From the NCBI GenBank assembly GCA_965651935.1, contig CBFGTC010000001.1, positions 186,001-250,000 of the forward strand: a stretch of DNA of 64,000 bases, written 5' to 3'. This DNA comes from JAFEDN01 sp965651935 (GTDB taxonomy: Bacteria; Pseudomonadota; Gammaproteobacteria; Coxiellales; Coxiellaceae). Shown piece by piece: positions 38,351 to 47,315 of the stretch (its first letter is position 1; every line of letters starts with the position of its first letter). Made by a program: the position numbers and the translations under genes. The notes below the pieces were generated by a model that was not told where the DNA came from, made no database searches, and saw nothing but the letters and a program-made list of their open reading frames with translations.

Positions 38351-38890
38351 AGCTCTATTGTAACATTTATTTGATAAGACTTATAGCAAGAGTCAGCCTC
38401 TGACAGAGTAAATGTGTCTAAACTTTCCTGACTTTCGCCAACTTTGATGCTATTTATTTTTATAGCGTTTCCCATTTTTATTGAAACGGGTCCTTACGCG
38501 ATGGGGGATTCTTTCCCTTAAGCGCGAGCATCGACTTTGCCGGGCGCAGCATCAAAAAAAGATAGCTTCATTACAAAGACTTAAATTTTCTAATAACGAT
38601 GAATTCATCTTCACGTTCCTTTAATTGTCTGAAATTGCAGTCTGCCAATAATGATTAAGAATGCGTTAATAATTATTTTTTATACTTTTAATATTGAATA
38701 TTTGATAATTTAAAACATAGAAATGAAATACGTCGATAGAACACAAAAAGGAATTCCTCGCTTAGAAACCTTCCTCTTCCGAGACTTATAGTTTGCTCAG
38801 ATTGGTGAATACCCACTCAGAAAGTGATACTAACCCACAGCATTAAAATTCCTGTATTGTAGATGAACGCAGATAGAATACACTACAAGG
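38351..38890. other. Long intergenic region between mrcA and pilM
   Basis: About 540 bp with no convincing gene. The part 38461-38554 is one copy of the dispersed repeat described separately. The remainder, 38560-38880, is AT-rich and should contain the promoter of the pilMNOQ operon; I cannot identify its elements with confidence. Confidence 0.5.
38461..38554 (+). repeat. Dispersed repeat, copy A
   Basis: About 94 bp that closely match 58089-58180 (copy B), from TATAGCGTTTCCC to the ATCA after CCGGGCGC. Inside is an inverted repeat, TCCCATTT and GAAACGGG, around a TTTATT loop, and a second GC-rich part with CTTTGCCGGGCGC. The copy lies between divergent genes. It carries no coding capacity and could be a REP/MITE-like element. 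Confidence 0.85.
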
Positions 38891-39748
38891 ATGAGCGACT
38901 ATCGAATCGGGATTGAGTTAACCGAAAATCATTTACATTTCTGTTTGGTCAGTAAAAAAAATAATTGCTGGCGGCTATTAGAAAGTCAATCTCATCTCTT
39001 GAGCGCTGCCAATGAGCTTCCTTCAATTTTACGGATAATTCGCAAAACCATTCCGAGATTTAATCGGCAAATCATCTTAGGCTTAGCATACCACCATGTT
39101 TTAATGAAGGAGATAAAAATAGATTCATCTTTAGCAGATAAGGAAATTTATTTTTATCTACAAAATCAAGCGCACGTTTTATTTGGCAAAACGGAAAGAC
39201 ATTGGGTGTTAGACTATGAATTTTGTCAATCCATGTCTAACGAAATTTCTTATAGGCAAATAAGAGTAATCGCTGCTGCTAAAGCAGAGATTTTTCGAGT
39301 TAATAAATTATTTTATTCGTCACATTTAAAAATCCACTTTATACAAGTAGATGTATTAGCTTTATCACGCCTAATGAGTTTTTTTGAATTTTTTAAGCCA
39401 GAAATACCACAGGGCTTGCTTTGGATTAAAACTTCAGAACTTATTTTTATCGTCGCCAAAGCAGAAAATTTATTATATGTTAAAAGAACTTCATATCAGC
39501 ATGATAAATCATTACAGGAAATATTAACTTCTCTACTCCAATTTTTTTACGCGCTTTTTCCACAAACTAACTTAGAAACTATTTTTTTACTTAACACAAT
39601 TAAAGATATTATGTTTAACACTGATATCATCGACCTTAATTCGATTTATTTAAAAAATGCGATTATTAATTGCGAATTTTTTACTAAAATTGAAACTATT
39701 TTACCATCCGCTTTTTGCAGCTTAGGATTAGCAACTTATGAGTATTAA
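38891..39748 (+). CDS. pilM: Type IV pilus assembly protein PilM-like (short)
   Basis: The 285-residue cytoplasmic protein begins MSDYRIGIELTENHLHF, an actin-like fold start, and lies directly before PilN- and PilO-like genes, which is the main support for the call. PilM sits on the cytoplasmic face and binds the N-terminal tail of PilN. It is shorter than canonical PilM (about 350), lacks an obvious intact ATP-binding motif and is AT-rich. AAGG immediately abuts the ATG. Its 3' end overlaps pilN by 11 bp. Confidence 0.75.
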   Translation: MSDYRIGIELTENHLHFCLVSKKNNCWRLLESQSHLLSAANELPSILRIIRKTIPRFNRQIILGLAYHHVLMKEIKIDSSLADKEIYFYLQNQAHVLFGKTERHWVLDYEFCQSMSNEISYRQIRVIAAAKAEIFRVNKLFYSSHLKIHFIQVDVLALSRLMSFFEFFKPEIPQGLLWIKTSELIFIVAKAENLLYVKRTSYQHDKSLQEILTSLLQFFYALFPQTNLETIFLLNTIKDIMFNTDIIDLNSIYLKNAIINCEFFTKIETILPSAFCSLGLATYEY

Positions 39749-40280
39749 TTTATTACCCTGGCGCGAAAATCGCCAAAAAACACAATTTAAAATTCAGCTA
39801 TTATCATTAATATTGTGTTGGATTTTTATTAATTTCAGCATAGGCGGGATTGAACATTATTTAAATTTTTCTAAAAACAAATATGAGCGCAGAAATCAAA
39901 GTTTGACTGAAAAAATTCAAAGAAATCAGATTAACAAAGATTTTCAGCAACTTCAAAATGAATTTCAACTCCGATTACAGCAATTAAATTATTTTAATGA
40001 AATAAACGACCAAAAGAAAAATTTTTGGCAGGTAGTGAGCGTACTTCAAAGTCACTTACCCAATGGAATTCAGTTAGATCGTATCTCTTGGCAAAAGCTC
40101 GGTTTTCAACTGCAAGGAAACGCCATCACCAGTGACAAAATCAATTTGACGATGAATTTGCTCGAAAAAATAGCATTATTTAAAAATGTGACTTTAAATA
40201 ATATTCATCTAAATGAACAATCTAAATTAATTCAATTTTTAATTCAGGCAGAGCTCCATGATTTTAAGCATGAATTATAA
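39738..40280 (+). CDS. pilN: Type IV pilus assembly protein PilN
   Basis: Begins MSINLLPWRE, the conserved PilN tail (INLLPW) that docks into PilM, followed by one membrane helix (about 22-42), a coiled coil (about 50-90) and a small periplasmic domain. The 180-residue protein forms the inner-membrane alignment complex with PilO. Overlaps at both ends with pilM and pilO indicate one coupled operon. Confidence 0.92.
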   Translation: MSINLLPWRENRQKTQFKIQLLSLILCWIFINFSIGGIEHYLNFSKNKYERRNQSLTEKIQRNQINKDFQQLQNEFQLRLQQLNYFNEINDQKKNFWQVVSVLQSHLPNGIQLDRISWQKLGFQLQGNAITSDKINLTMNLLEKIALFKNVTLNNIHLNEQSKLIQFLIQAELHDFKHEL

Positions 40281-40809
40281 AAATCAACCCATTTTTAACA
40301 GAACAATCATCGTACTCATCTTGCTCAATATCATTAGTTTGATTTTTGGTGTTTATTGGTTATGGCCTTATCCATCTGAGCTGCATCAATTAAAAAGAAA
40401 AAATCAGTTATTACAAAAACAATATTTGACGCAAATGGAATTACAAAACGATTTTGACAAACTAAAAATTAAACTGAGCGACCTGCATACTTTGCTACTC
40501 GTCCACTTAAAAAAAATCGAAAAAACTTCCGATGTAAATCAATTTTATGGGCTGATCTCTTCAGTTATACGCGCCTATCATTTAAAACTATTAGAATTAA
40601 AACCTCAATCACACGCCAGCATTGCCAATGTACAAAAACAGATTTTTCACTTAAAAATTTTTGGTGAGGAGAAGTCTATCTGGTTATTTTTAAATTCGCT
40701 TGCACACTACAAAAACCTTATAGAATTAATTCAAATTGAAATTACCAAAAATAAAACCGGAATTCAATTGGAAACGGTGTTGGCAATTTATTATGATTCA
40801 GTTTCTTAG
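40258..40809 (+). CDS. pilO: Type IV pilus assembly protein PilO
   Basis: The 183-residue protein has one membrane helix (about 16-36), a coiled coil (about 40-75) and a periplasmic ferredoxin-like domain, as in PilO. It pairs with PilN below the secretin. It overlaps pilN by 23 bp at its start and pilQ by 17 bp at its end. The usual pilP lipoprotein gene that should follow is missing. Confidence 0.88.
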   Translation: MILSMNYKNQPIFNRTIIVLILLNIISLIFGVYWLWPYPSELHQLKRKNQLLQKQYLTQMELQNDFDKLKIKLSDLHTLLLVHLKKIEKTSDVNQFYGLISSVIRAYHLKLLELKPQSHASIANVQKQIFHLKIFGEEKSIWLFLNSLAHYKNLIELIQIEITKNKTGIQLETVLAIYYDSVS

Positions 40810-41593
40810 CTTAATTTTCGTAGTATTTTTGTTACAACCAGCCGTAGCTAAAGCACGTTTGTTATTAGAAAGCGATACTGCTAGATTTATTTCCAAAAAA
40901 ATTCCATTTAAATCCCAGCAGATTTTAATTAAAGCCCATATTGTGAATGTAGACCATAATTACACACATGAGTTAGGGTTAAGCTTTAGCACCGATTCTA
41001 ACTTATTTAAAACCAGCAGTGGTTTCACCTTAAATTTACCTTCGGCGCAAGCAGAAGCAGATGCGCTCAGTTTTCCTATCGCGGCAATTACTCGCAGCGT
41101 CATTTTGAATGCCACTTTAACGGCTTTAGAGGCATCCGGTCATGCTCAGCTTCTTTCTGACCCACAAATTGTAACGCTTGATCAGCAACCAGCGGTGATT
41201 GAAGCGGGGCAGGAAGTGCCATATCAACAAAGCGAAGAAAACGGCACGAGCATTGCTTTCAAAAAAGCGGTTTTGCGATTAAAAGTAATCCCGCGAATTC
41301 AAGCTAATCGGACTGTCTTACTTAAACTGACTATTAACCAAGATCAAGTCAGTGATTTAAGCGTTAATGGCTCTCCTGCGATTAATACTCAATTATTACA
41401 AACTCAAGTGATAATGAACGATCATGACACTTTGGTTCTCGGAGGAGTGTTACAGGAAAATAAAACTGATCAACAACAAGGGATTCCTTTTCTATGTCAA
41501 ATCCCCTTTATTGGCGCTTTATTTCGCTATCATAAAAAAACCGATGAGCAAAAACAATTAATCATTTTTGTGACGCCTATTATTTTGCCGTAA
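40793..41593 (+). CDS. pilQ: Very short PilQ-type secretin
   Basis: ATG 40793 gives a signal peptide (MIQFLSLIFVVFLLQPAVA). The rest, about 245 residues, is essentially the C-terminal secretin core: ILIKAHIVNVDHNYTHELGL, the SDPQIVTLDQQPAVIEAGQEVPY segment, and the terminal LVLGGVLQENK...GIPFLCQIPFIGALFR. Normal PilQ (about 650-750 residues) has AMIN and N0/N1 domains before this; they are absent here. It would form the outer-membrane pore. Overlap with pilO suggests coupling. A TTG at 40736 would extend it but would hide the signal peptide. Confidence 0.88.
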   Translation: MIQFLSLIFVVFLLQPAVAKARLLLESDTARFISKKIPFKSQQILIKAHIVNVDHNYTHELGLSFSTDSNLFKTSSGFTLNLPSAQAEADALSFPIAAITRSVILNATLTALEASGHAQLLSDPQIVTLDQQPAVIEAGQEVPYQQSEENGTSIAFKKAVLRLKVIPRIQANRTVLLKLTINQDQVSDLSVNGSPAINTQLLQTQVIMNDHDTLVLGGVLQENKTDQQQGIPFLCQIPFIGALFRYHKKTDEQKQLIIFVTPIILP

Positions 41594-41670
41594 CCAGCGA
41601 AAACTTTATCATTACCACTAGCAATTTTCCTTCAGCGGGAATTGTTGACTTCACAAAAATTTAGCTTTAT

Positions 41671-42111
41671 TTACTTTGTTTCTTTCTTTACATCACCGTT
41701 AGTCGCATTGATGCTTAATTTAGTCTTAGACCCATCTGGTGCAATGGCGACTACGTAATAAGCATTACCTTGTGCTTCGATAAGAGAAAAATTCGAATAA
41801 CCGAGAGATTCAATTTTTTCGACGGCATCAGCCATGCTCATAAAAGAATCTTTTTTGAACATGGAAATAAGTTCTCCAGTATGAGAATTGACTTTTATAT
41901 CGACTTGTTTCCCCTCACTATTCTGTCCTTGAATTTCGTATTCTCCATTTAACAATTCAATTTTGGTAATGGAAACGTATCCATCCATTTTGAGTTTTTT
42001 CAAAATCACTGAAACAGGTTGCAACACCAACACTTCAGCATAGGCATGGCCCCATGTGAACGATGAAATAATTAAAATAAGCACTATTTTGAATGCCATT
42101 TTACTTATCAT
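41671..42111 (-). CDS. Exported PepSY-type protein
   Basis: ATG 42111 is chosen because GAGGTC lies five bases upstream and exposes a signal peptide (MISKMAFKIVLILIISSFTWGHAYA). The 146-residue product contains two PepSY-like units (about 30-80 and 85-140) with the pattern of a helix, an ELLNGEYEIQGQNSEG strand pair and an INATNGDVKKE end. PepSY proteins are periplasmic, often inhibitory or metal/peptidase-linked. It is convergent with pilQ. The downstream end is 77 bp from pilQ with no clear terminator. Confidence 0.82.
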   Translation of the reverse strand: MISKMAFKIVLILIISSFTWGHAYAEVLVLQPVSVILKKLKMDGYVSITKIELLNGEYEIQGQNSEGKQVDIKVNSHTGELISMFKKDSFMSMADAVEKIESLGYSNFSLIEAQGNAYYVVAIAPDGSKTKLSINATNGDVKKETK

Positions 42112-42238
42112 ATTGACCTCGAAGAGTGCTAAAATTGAATATTTGTACGATAGAGTATAACTGAGCAGACTGGATAGATCACCCAAAATAGCTTCCTGCT
42201 TTTTTCGAGTGACCGGATATGGAAAAATTAGCGTCTTG

Positions 42239-42328
42239 CTAAATCCATGCTAGCGTTACTAATAAACACATCATCACCATAACCGCTATGTATGATTTAA
42301 ACATAATTTTCTCTTCTGATTTTTTCAT
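42239..42328 (-). CDS. 29-residue membrane microprotein
   Basis: A perfect Shine-Dalgarno (AGGAGA, about 6 bases spacing) precedes ATG 42328. The short frame encodes MKKSEEKIMFKSYIAVMVMM and then nine mostly hydrophobic residues, ending TAG at 42239. The pattern is a charged N-terminus followed by one transmembrane helix. It lies upstream of the PepSY gene on the same strand, 127 bp apart. I recognise no family; the strong ribosome site and helix argue that it is translated. Confidence 0.6.
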   Translation of the reverse strand: MKKSEEKIMFKSYIAVMVMMCLLVTLAWI

Positions 42329-42419
42329 TGTCGATCTCCTGGTCGTATTGTTTAATATTATTACTAAGCCATACGGCACTGGTCTAATTAATATAGTGTA
42401 TATTTCGGGACCACGCTTA

Positions 42420-42783
42420 ATTTTTTCTTAAGGTTTGTTAGCTAATATTTGATCAAAATTAAAAAACCTGAAGGACTCATTCAAGATAAAAATCAAATTA
42501 AGTTATTGAAAAATATAAATTTGTTTTATTTTCTATTTTGGGGGCCTGAAAGGCATGGGATTAATTCCTACAAAAAAATCAAACAATGTCTAGCATGATT
42601 TATTGGTTTTTTTCGGCACTAATTAATTCTAAGATATGACAAACAGGACGTTTACGCAGTGTATCCCATTTATATTTCACTCGTCAATACTATTTTTTTG
42701 TCTAGCCAATTTATCCACAGCACGATACAATAAACTTTCTATTTTGTTAATGCCTTTTTGATTAACCTATTGGATTCTTATTC
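42420..42783 (+). promoter_or_regulatory. Probable replication origin / dnaA control region
   Basis: This AT-rich stretch immediately before dnaA contains a perfect DnaA box (TTATCCACA, 42711-42719) and long A/T tracts. The dnaA upstream region commonly holds oriC or the DnaA autoregulation site. I find only one perfect box here, so whether it is the origin itself is uncertain. Confidence 0.45.
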
Positions 42784-44127
42784 GTGGATATCAGTCTTTG
42801 GGAACAATGCCTAAATAACCTGCGTGCAACAATCACTGCACCTATGTTTAATACGTGGCTTCGCCCATTACAAGCCATAATCCAACCTAATCATCTTGTC
42901 CTTTTGGCCCCCAATCAATTCGTCGTCGATTATATTAATAAAAATTATCTGGAAAAAATCATCTTTGCCTTAACGGCATTATCAGGAGCCAGTGCCCCTC
43001 CTAAAGTCACTGTCAAAATTGGCGAAAAACCAGAACCCACCGCCACCCCCTATTTGGATAATTTATCTAAAACAGGCCCGACAGTCGTTAAAAATACTCG
43101 CTTTTCACATGGCCACTTAAATCGCGGATTTACTTTTGCCAATTTCGTAGAAGGAAAATCCAATCAATTGGCCCGCGCCGCAGCAATGCAAGTCGCTGAG
43201 AACCCAGGTCAGGCTTACAATCCTTTATTTATTTATGGCGGAGTAGGCCTTGGAAAAACTCACCTTATGCATGCCATTGGCCATTCTATTTTAGAAAAAA
43301 ATCCGGAAGCCAAAGTGTTATATTTGCATTCCGAACGTTTTGTCGCAGACATGATCAAAGCTCTACAACGAAATTCGATGAATGAGTTTAAACGATACTA
43401 CCGAGGATTAAATGCATTATTAATTGATGACATTCAATTTTTTGCTGGAAAGGACCGATCGCAAGAAGAATTTTTTCACACTTTTAATTCACTATTTGAT
43501 AGTCAACAACAAATTGTACTGACTTGCGACCGTTATCCTAAAGAAATTGATGGCTTAGAAGAACGCCTCAAATCTCGATTTGGCTGGGGATTGACCACTG
43601 CCGTAGAACCTCCCGAATTAGAAACGCGCGTCGCCATCTTAATGACTAAAGCAGAAGAAACCAAAGCCGCCCTCCCAGAAGAAGTCGCTTTTTTCATTGC
43701 CAAACACATTCAATCCAATGTTCGGGAATTGGAAGGGGCTCTTAAGCGAGTCATGGCGAATGCTCATTTTACCGGTCAAAAAATAAATATAGACTTTGCA
43801 CGCGAAGCACTAAAAGACTTATTGAGTTTACAAGCTAAATTAATTACGCCAGAAAATATTCAGCGCACTGTTGCTGAATATTATAAGATCAAACTCAGCG
43901 ATTTATTATCTAAACGGCGCAATCGCTCTTTAGTCCGCCCCAGGCAAATGGCCATGGCTTTGGCGAAAGAATTGACTGATTATAGCTTGCCCGAAATCGG
44001 CGAAGCTTTTGGCGGACGTGATCATACCACTGTGCTTCATGCTTGCCGTAAAATTAAAGAACTCATGGTAAGCAGTCTCGATATCCAAGAAGATTATAAA
44101 AACCTACTACGTATTTTATCAGCTTAG
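42784..44127 (+). CDS. dnaA: Chromosomal replication initiator DnaA
   Basis: The 447-residue AAA+ initiator starts at GTG ([17 protein letters not shown], family-typical). Walker A is [16 protein letters not shown], Walker B is LLIDDIQFF, and the C-terminal DNA-binding signature is [15 protein letters not shown]. It opens the origin and loads the helicase. It is followed at 7 bp by dnaN. Confidence 0.98.
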   Translation: MDISLWEQCLNNLRATITAPMFNTWLRPLQAIIQPNHLVLLAPNQFVVDYINKNYLEKIIFALTALSGASAPPKVTVKIGEKPEPTATPYLDNLSKTGPTVVKNTRFSHGHLNRGFTFANFVEGKSNQLARAAAMQVAENPGQAYNPLFIYGGVGLGKTHLMHAIGHSILEKNPEAKVLYLHSERFVADMIKALQRNSMNEFKRYYRGLNALLIDDIQFFAGKDRSQEEFFHTFNSLFDSQQQIVLTCDRYPKEIDGLEERLKSRFGWGLTTAVEPPELETRVAILMTKAEETKAALPEEVAFFIAKHIQSNVRELEGALKRVMANAHFTGQKINIDFAREALKDLLSLQAKLITPENIQRTVAEYYKIKLSDLLSKRRNRSLVRPRQMAMALAKELTDYSLPEIGEAFGGRDHTTVLHACRKIKELMVSSLDIQEDYKNLLRILSA

Positions 44128-44134
44128 GAGTCAA

Positions 44135-45250
44135 TTGATGAAAATGACTATCGCACGCGATGAATTATTAAAACCCTTGCAAATGGTCATGGGGGTGGTA
44201 GATCGCAAACAAGCTTTACCCATATTGTCTAATGTTTTGTTAAATACCGATGGCATGCGTTTATCCGTGATAGGGACCGATCTAGAAATTGAACTCACCG
44301 GACATAGTCTTTTTTCTCAACCATCCACCGGGTCACTCAAACTGACTTTACCCGGCAAAAAATTGTTGGATATTTGCCGCGCGCTCCCGGAAAATTCAGT
44401 TATCGAACTTTATCAAGACCGCCAGCAAGTCATCTTAAAAGCGCAACGCAGCCGCTTTACTTTAAGCACCTTGCCTGCGGAAGAATATCCCAATACTGAA
44501 GAACAAAATGCCAACTTAAAAATTACCGTGAAACAAGCCGATTTGCTCAAATTATTGCGCCACACCTATTTTGCTATGGCGCAACAAGACGTACGCTATT
44601 ATTTAAACGGCATGTTATTGGAAATTATCCCAGGTGTATTGCGCACCGTGAGCACAGACGGGCACCGTTTATCTACCGACACCATGCCTATTTCCACTCA
44701 AAACGAACCAAGTTTACAAGTGATTGTCCCTCGCAAAGGGATACTGGAATTGATGCGTTTACTTAATGATTCCGAGGAGGAAGTGGCTTTGTCTATCGGC
44801 GCCAGTTATTTACAAGCCGTTTCTCCCCATTATACTTTTATCTCTAAATTGATAGAAGGCCGTTTTCCTGATTATCAGCGAGTCATACCTAAACATGCGG
44901 ATAAAAAATTAATTCTAAATCGAGAAGAATTCAAACAAGCATTAATACGCGCGGCTATTTTATGCAATGAAAAAGTTCGTGGAATTTATTTAGAATTAAA
45001 ACCTAATGTTTTACGTTTATTGGCTAATAACTCAGAACAAGAGCTGGCGGAAGAAGAGCTTCAGGTATGCTATACTGGCCCCGAAATGGGTTTGGGATTC
45101 AATGTCAATTACTTATTGGATGTGTTAAATACCTTGACATCTGAACAAGTGGAATTGGCTTTTTCCAGTAATCATAATAATAGTTTGTTGATCACCGAGC
45201 CCAATGGTCCTCAAGATCAGGCTTTTGTCATTATGCCCATGAGAATGTAA
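44135..45250 (+). CDS. dnaN: DNA polymerase III sliding clamp (beta subunit)
   Basis: The 371-residue clamp has three repeated domains and the C-terminal PMRM ending typical of DnaN. It encircles DNA and tethers the replicase. SD AGGAG lies 8 bases before ATG. The ORF lies between dnaA and recF in the canonical order; the stop is one base before the recF start. Confidence 0.97.
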   Translation: MMKMTIARDELLKPLQMVMGVVDRKQALPILSNVLLNTDGMRLSVIGTDLEIELTGHSLFSQPSTGSLKLTLPGKKLLDICRALPENSVIELYQDRQQVILKAQRSRFTLSTLPAEEYPNTEEQNANLKITVKQADLLKLLRHTYFAMAQQDVRYYLNGMLLEIIPGVLRTVSTDGHRLSTDTMPISTQNEPSLQVIVPRKGILELMRLLNDSEEEVALSIGASYLQAVSPHYTFISKLIEGRFPDYQRVIPKHADKKLILNREEFKQALIRAAILCNEKVRGIYLELKPNVLRLLANNSEQELAEEELQVCYTGPEMGLGFNVNYLLDVLNTLTSEQVELAFSSNHNNSLLITEPNGPQDQAFVIMPMRM

Positions 45251-45251
45251 G

Positions 45252-46334
45252 TTGATCGAGCATTTGGTCATACAACATTTTCGAAATCTCACACATATTT
45301 CAATTCGGCCTGGAGCAGGAATCAATCTATTTTATGGCTTAAATGGTTCTGGAAAGACCAGCCTTGTCGAAGCGATTTATTTTTTAGGTTTAGGAAAATC
45401 CTTTCGCACTACCTCCTTTCAAAAACTCATCCAGGATAATACCTCTCATTTTTTACTTTTTACTCAACTTCAAGAAAATAATCAGACCCAGCAAATTGGA
45501 ATGGAACGCTTTCGCACGGGCGAGAAAAAAATGCGGCTCAACGGCGAAAATCTGACTTCGCTCGCTTCTATCGCTCAATTACTTCCGATTCAATTACTTT
45601 CTACTGACTGCCACCGATATTTTCATGATGGGCCAAAGCCTCGCCGACAGTTTTTAGATTGGGGAGTGTTCCACGTGGAACCTCATTTTTATTCGACTTG
45701 GAAACGCTTTCAAAAGGCCTTGGAACAAAGGAACGCCGCTTTAAAAAAGCATTTATCTATTTCTGAGATTGAGATTTGGAATTCAGAAATCACCAGCTCT
45801 TCTCATCTTCTAGATCAAATGCGTCTAAATTATGTCAACCAATTAGCTCCTGTCTTAGAAGACCAATTACAATGGGTACTACCCGAATTGTCCTTAAAAT
45901 TATATTATTCGCGAGGATGGGCCAAAGATAAGAATCTGCAAGACATACTCATTACTCAACTAAGCAAAGACATGCATTTGGGTTATACACAATTCGGGCC
46001 ACATAGAGCCGATCTGCAATTATATTTCGAAGAAAAATTGGTAGCCGATTTCCTTTCTCAAGGTCAACAAAAAGTCACCGCTTATGCTTTACATTTAGCA
46101 CAGGGGATATTAATGCGAAAATTGACAGCAAAGTCCCCAATTTACTTAATAGACGATTTACCCTCCGAACTGGATGTGATTAAACGTCAATACGTGGCGT
46201 CTTTACTGTCACAACTTCAATCACAGGTATTTATTACTGCGATTTCATTGGATGAACATCAAGAGTTTCACCGAAACATTCTCACTAAAAAGTTCCACGT
46301 GGAACATGGAACAATAATTGACACCAATGCTTAA
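45252..46334 (+). CDS. recF: DNA replication/repair protein RecF
   Basis: The 360-residue SMC-like ATPase uses a TTG start (MIEHLVIQHFRNL) one base after dnaN. Walker A is GLNGSGKTSLVEA, the signature motif is LSQGQQKVTAYALHLAQG and Walker B is YLIDDLPSELD. It loads RecA at gaps through RecOR. Two parS-type palindromes are embedded in its coding sequence (45667-45682 and 46291-46306), fixing part of the codon choice. Confidence 0.95.
   Translation: MIEHLVIQHFRNLTHISIRPGAGINLFYGLNGSGKTSLVEAIYFLGLGKSFRTTSFQKLIQDNTSHFLLFTQLQENNQTQQIGMERFRTGEKKMRLNGENLTSLASIAQLLPIQLLSTDCHRYFHDGPKPRRQFLDWGVFHVEPHFYSTWKRFQKALEQRNAALKKHLSISEIEIWNSEITSSSHLLDQMRLNYVNQLAPVLEDQLQWVLPELSLKLYYSRGWAKDKNLQDILITQLSKDMHLGYTQFGPHRADLQLYFEEKLVADFLSQGQQKVTAYALHLAQGILMRKLTAKSPIYLIDDLPSELDVIKRQYVASLLSQLQSQVFITAISLDEHQEFHRNILTKKFHVEHGTIIDTNA
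45667..45682. promoter_or_regulatory. parS-type centromere site 1 (within recF)
   Basis: TGTTCCACGTGGAACC, with the perfect 14-bp palindrome GTTCCACGTGGAAC. This is the bacterial parS consensus bound by ParB, usually clustered near the origin. Confidence 0.85.
46291..46306. promoter_or_regulatory. parS-type centromere site 2 (end of recF)
   Basis: AGTTCCACGTGGAACA, the same perfect 14-bp palindrome as site 1, near the 3' end of recF. Confidence 0.85.
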
Positions 46335-46343
46335 AGCCTCATA

Positions 46344-46359
46344 TGTTCCACGTGAAACA
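46344..46359. promoter_or_regulatory. parS-type centromere site 3 (between recF and the ABC transporter)
   Basis: TGTTCCACGTGAAACA, matching the classical parS consensus, 9 bp after recF and 14 bp from the end of the substrate-binding protein gene. Confidence 0.85.
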
Positions 46360-46373
46360 TAGCTGAGCGGCAA

Positions 46374-47315
46374 TTAATCCTCCAATTGCACAGCATAAGT
46401 GGAAATTTCAGGAACAAATTTTATCACGTTCTGCTCTTTTAAAAATTGAGCGAAATTTTGATATTTTTTCTTATCTAGAAAGCGAGGATTATCCGAAAAA
46501 TATTTAATGGACTCAAACCACGAAGTTTTATTCATTGAATTATTTAATTCTGGATAACGTTTGATTGCCGCGTTCCAAGACTCCAGAGGGTGCGCGCGCA
46601 AATAAATTATCCCCTTTTGCAGCGCCTCTAAAAACCGATTAAAAATTTTATCATCAATATTTTGACGTTGGACTACAAAAATCAACTCATCATAACTGGG
46701 AAATCCATTATCTTCCGGGAAAAACACCTGAGCGGGATGACCCAATTCATTTAATTGAATTGGCTCCACATTCCTCATTCCACCTGTAAATGCATCAATA
46801 TTTTTCGATAACAAGGCTTGAACTAAATCAAATCGCACGTTGATGAATTTGACAGTATTTAAATTTAAATTATTATGATCCAACATAGCACGCAACATCA
46901 CACTATCGATCCCCCCCGAACTGTAACCAATGGTTTTATTTTTAAGGTCTTTTACCGATTTTATGCCAGAAGAAGATAGGGCTACCACGCAATCCAAAGG
47001 TTTATCCACCAAAGAGCCTATTCTAACCAATGGCAAACCTTGCCCTACCTGAATCATTAATTGCGGTTGATACGTCATGGCTAAATCCGCTTTAGCCGCC
47101 GCTACCCATTTGGGACCATCCATTGGGTCGGACGGCTGAACTAATTTCAACTTAATGCCCGCCTGTTGAAAAAAGCCTTGTTGCTCTGCTACTAAAATCG
47201 GCGCATGGTCGGGATTGACAAACCAATCCAACACCAAAGTCAATGACTTTTCTCCAGCAGCTAAACTAGCGGAACTAAACCAAAACAATACCCAAAATAA
47301 AATTTTTTTAAACAT
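46374..47315 (-). CDS. ABC transporter substrate-binding protein, NMT1/THI5-like
   Basis: The 313-residue protein has a signal peptide (MFKKILFWVLFWFSSASLAAG) and a periplasmic NMT1-type fold: LDWFVNPDHAPILVAEQQGFF near the start, then GYSSGGIDSVMLRAML. This family (ThiY) binds thiamine pyrimidine precursors such as formylaminopyrimidine; the exact ligand cannot be read. It is the last gene of a three-gene minus-strand operon and its start overlaps the permease gene's end. No TPP riboswitch is seen. Confidence 0.85.
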   Translation of the reverse strand: MFKKILFWVLFWFSSASLAAGEKSLTLVLDWFVNPDHAPILVAEQQGFFQQAGIKLKLVQPSDPMDGPKWVAAAKADLAMTYQPQLMIQVGQGLPLVRIGSLVDKPLDCVVALSSSGIKSVKDLKNKTIGYSSGGIDSVMLRAMLDHNNLNLNTVKFINVRFDLVQALLSKNIDAFTGGMRNVEPIQLNELGHPAQVFFPEDNGFPSYDELIFVVQRQNIDDKIFNRFLEALQKGIIYLRAHPLESWNAAIKRYPELNNSMNKTSWFESIKYFSDNPRFLDKKKYQNFAQFLKEQNVIKFVPEISTYAVQLED

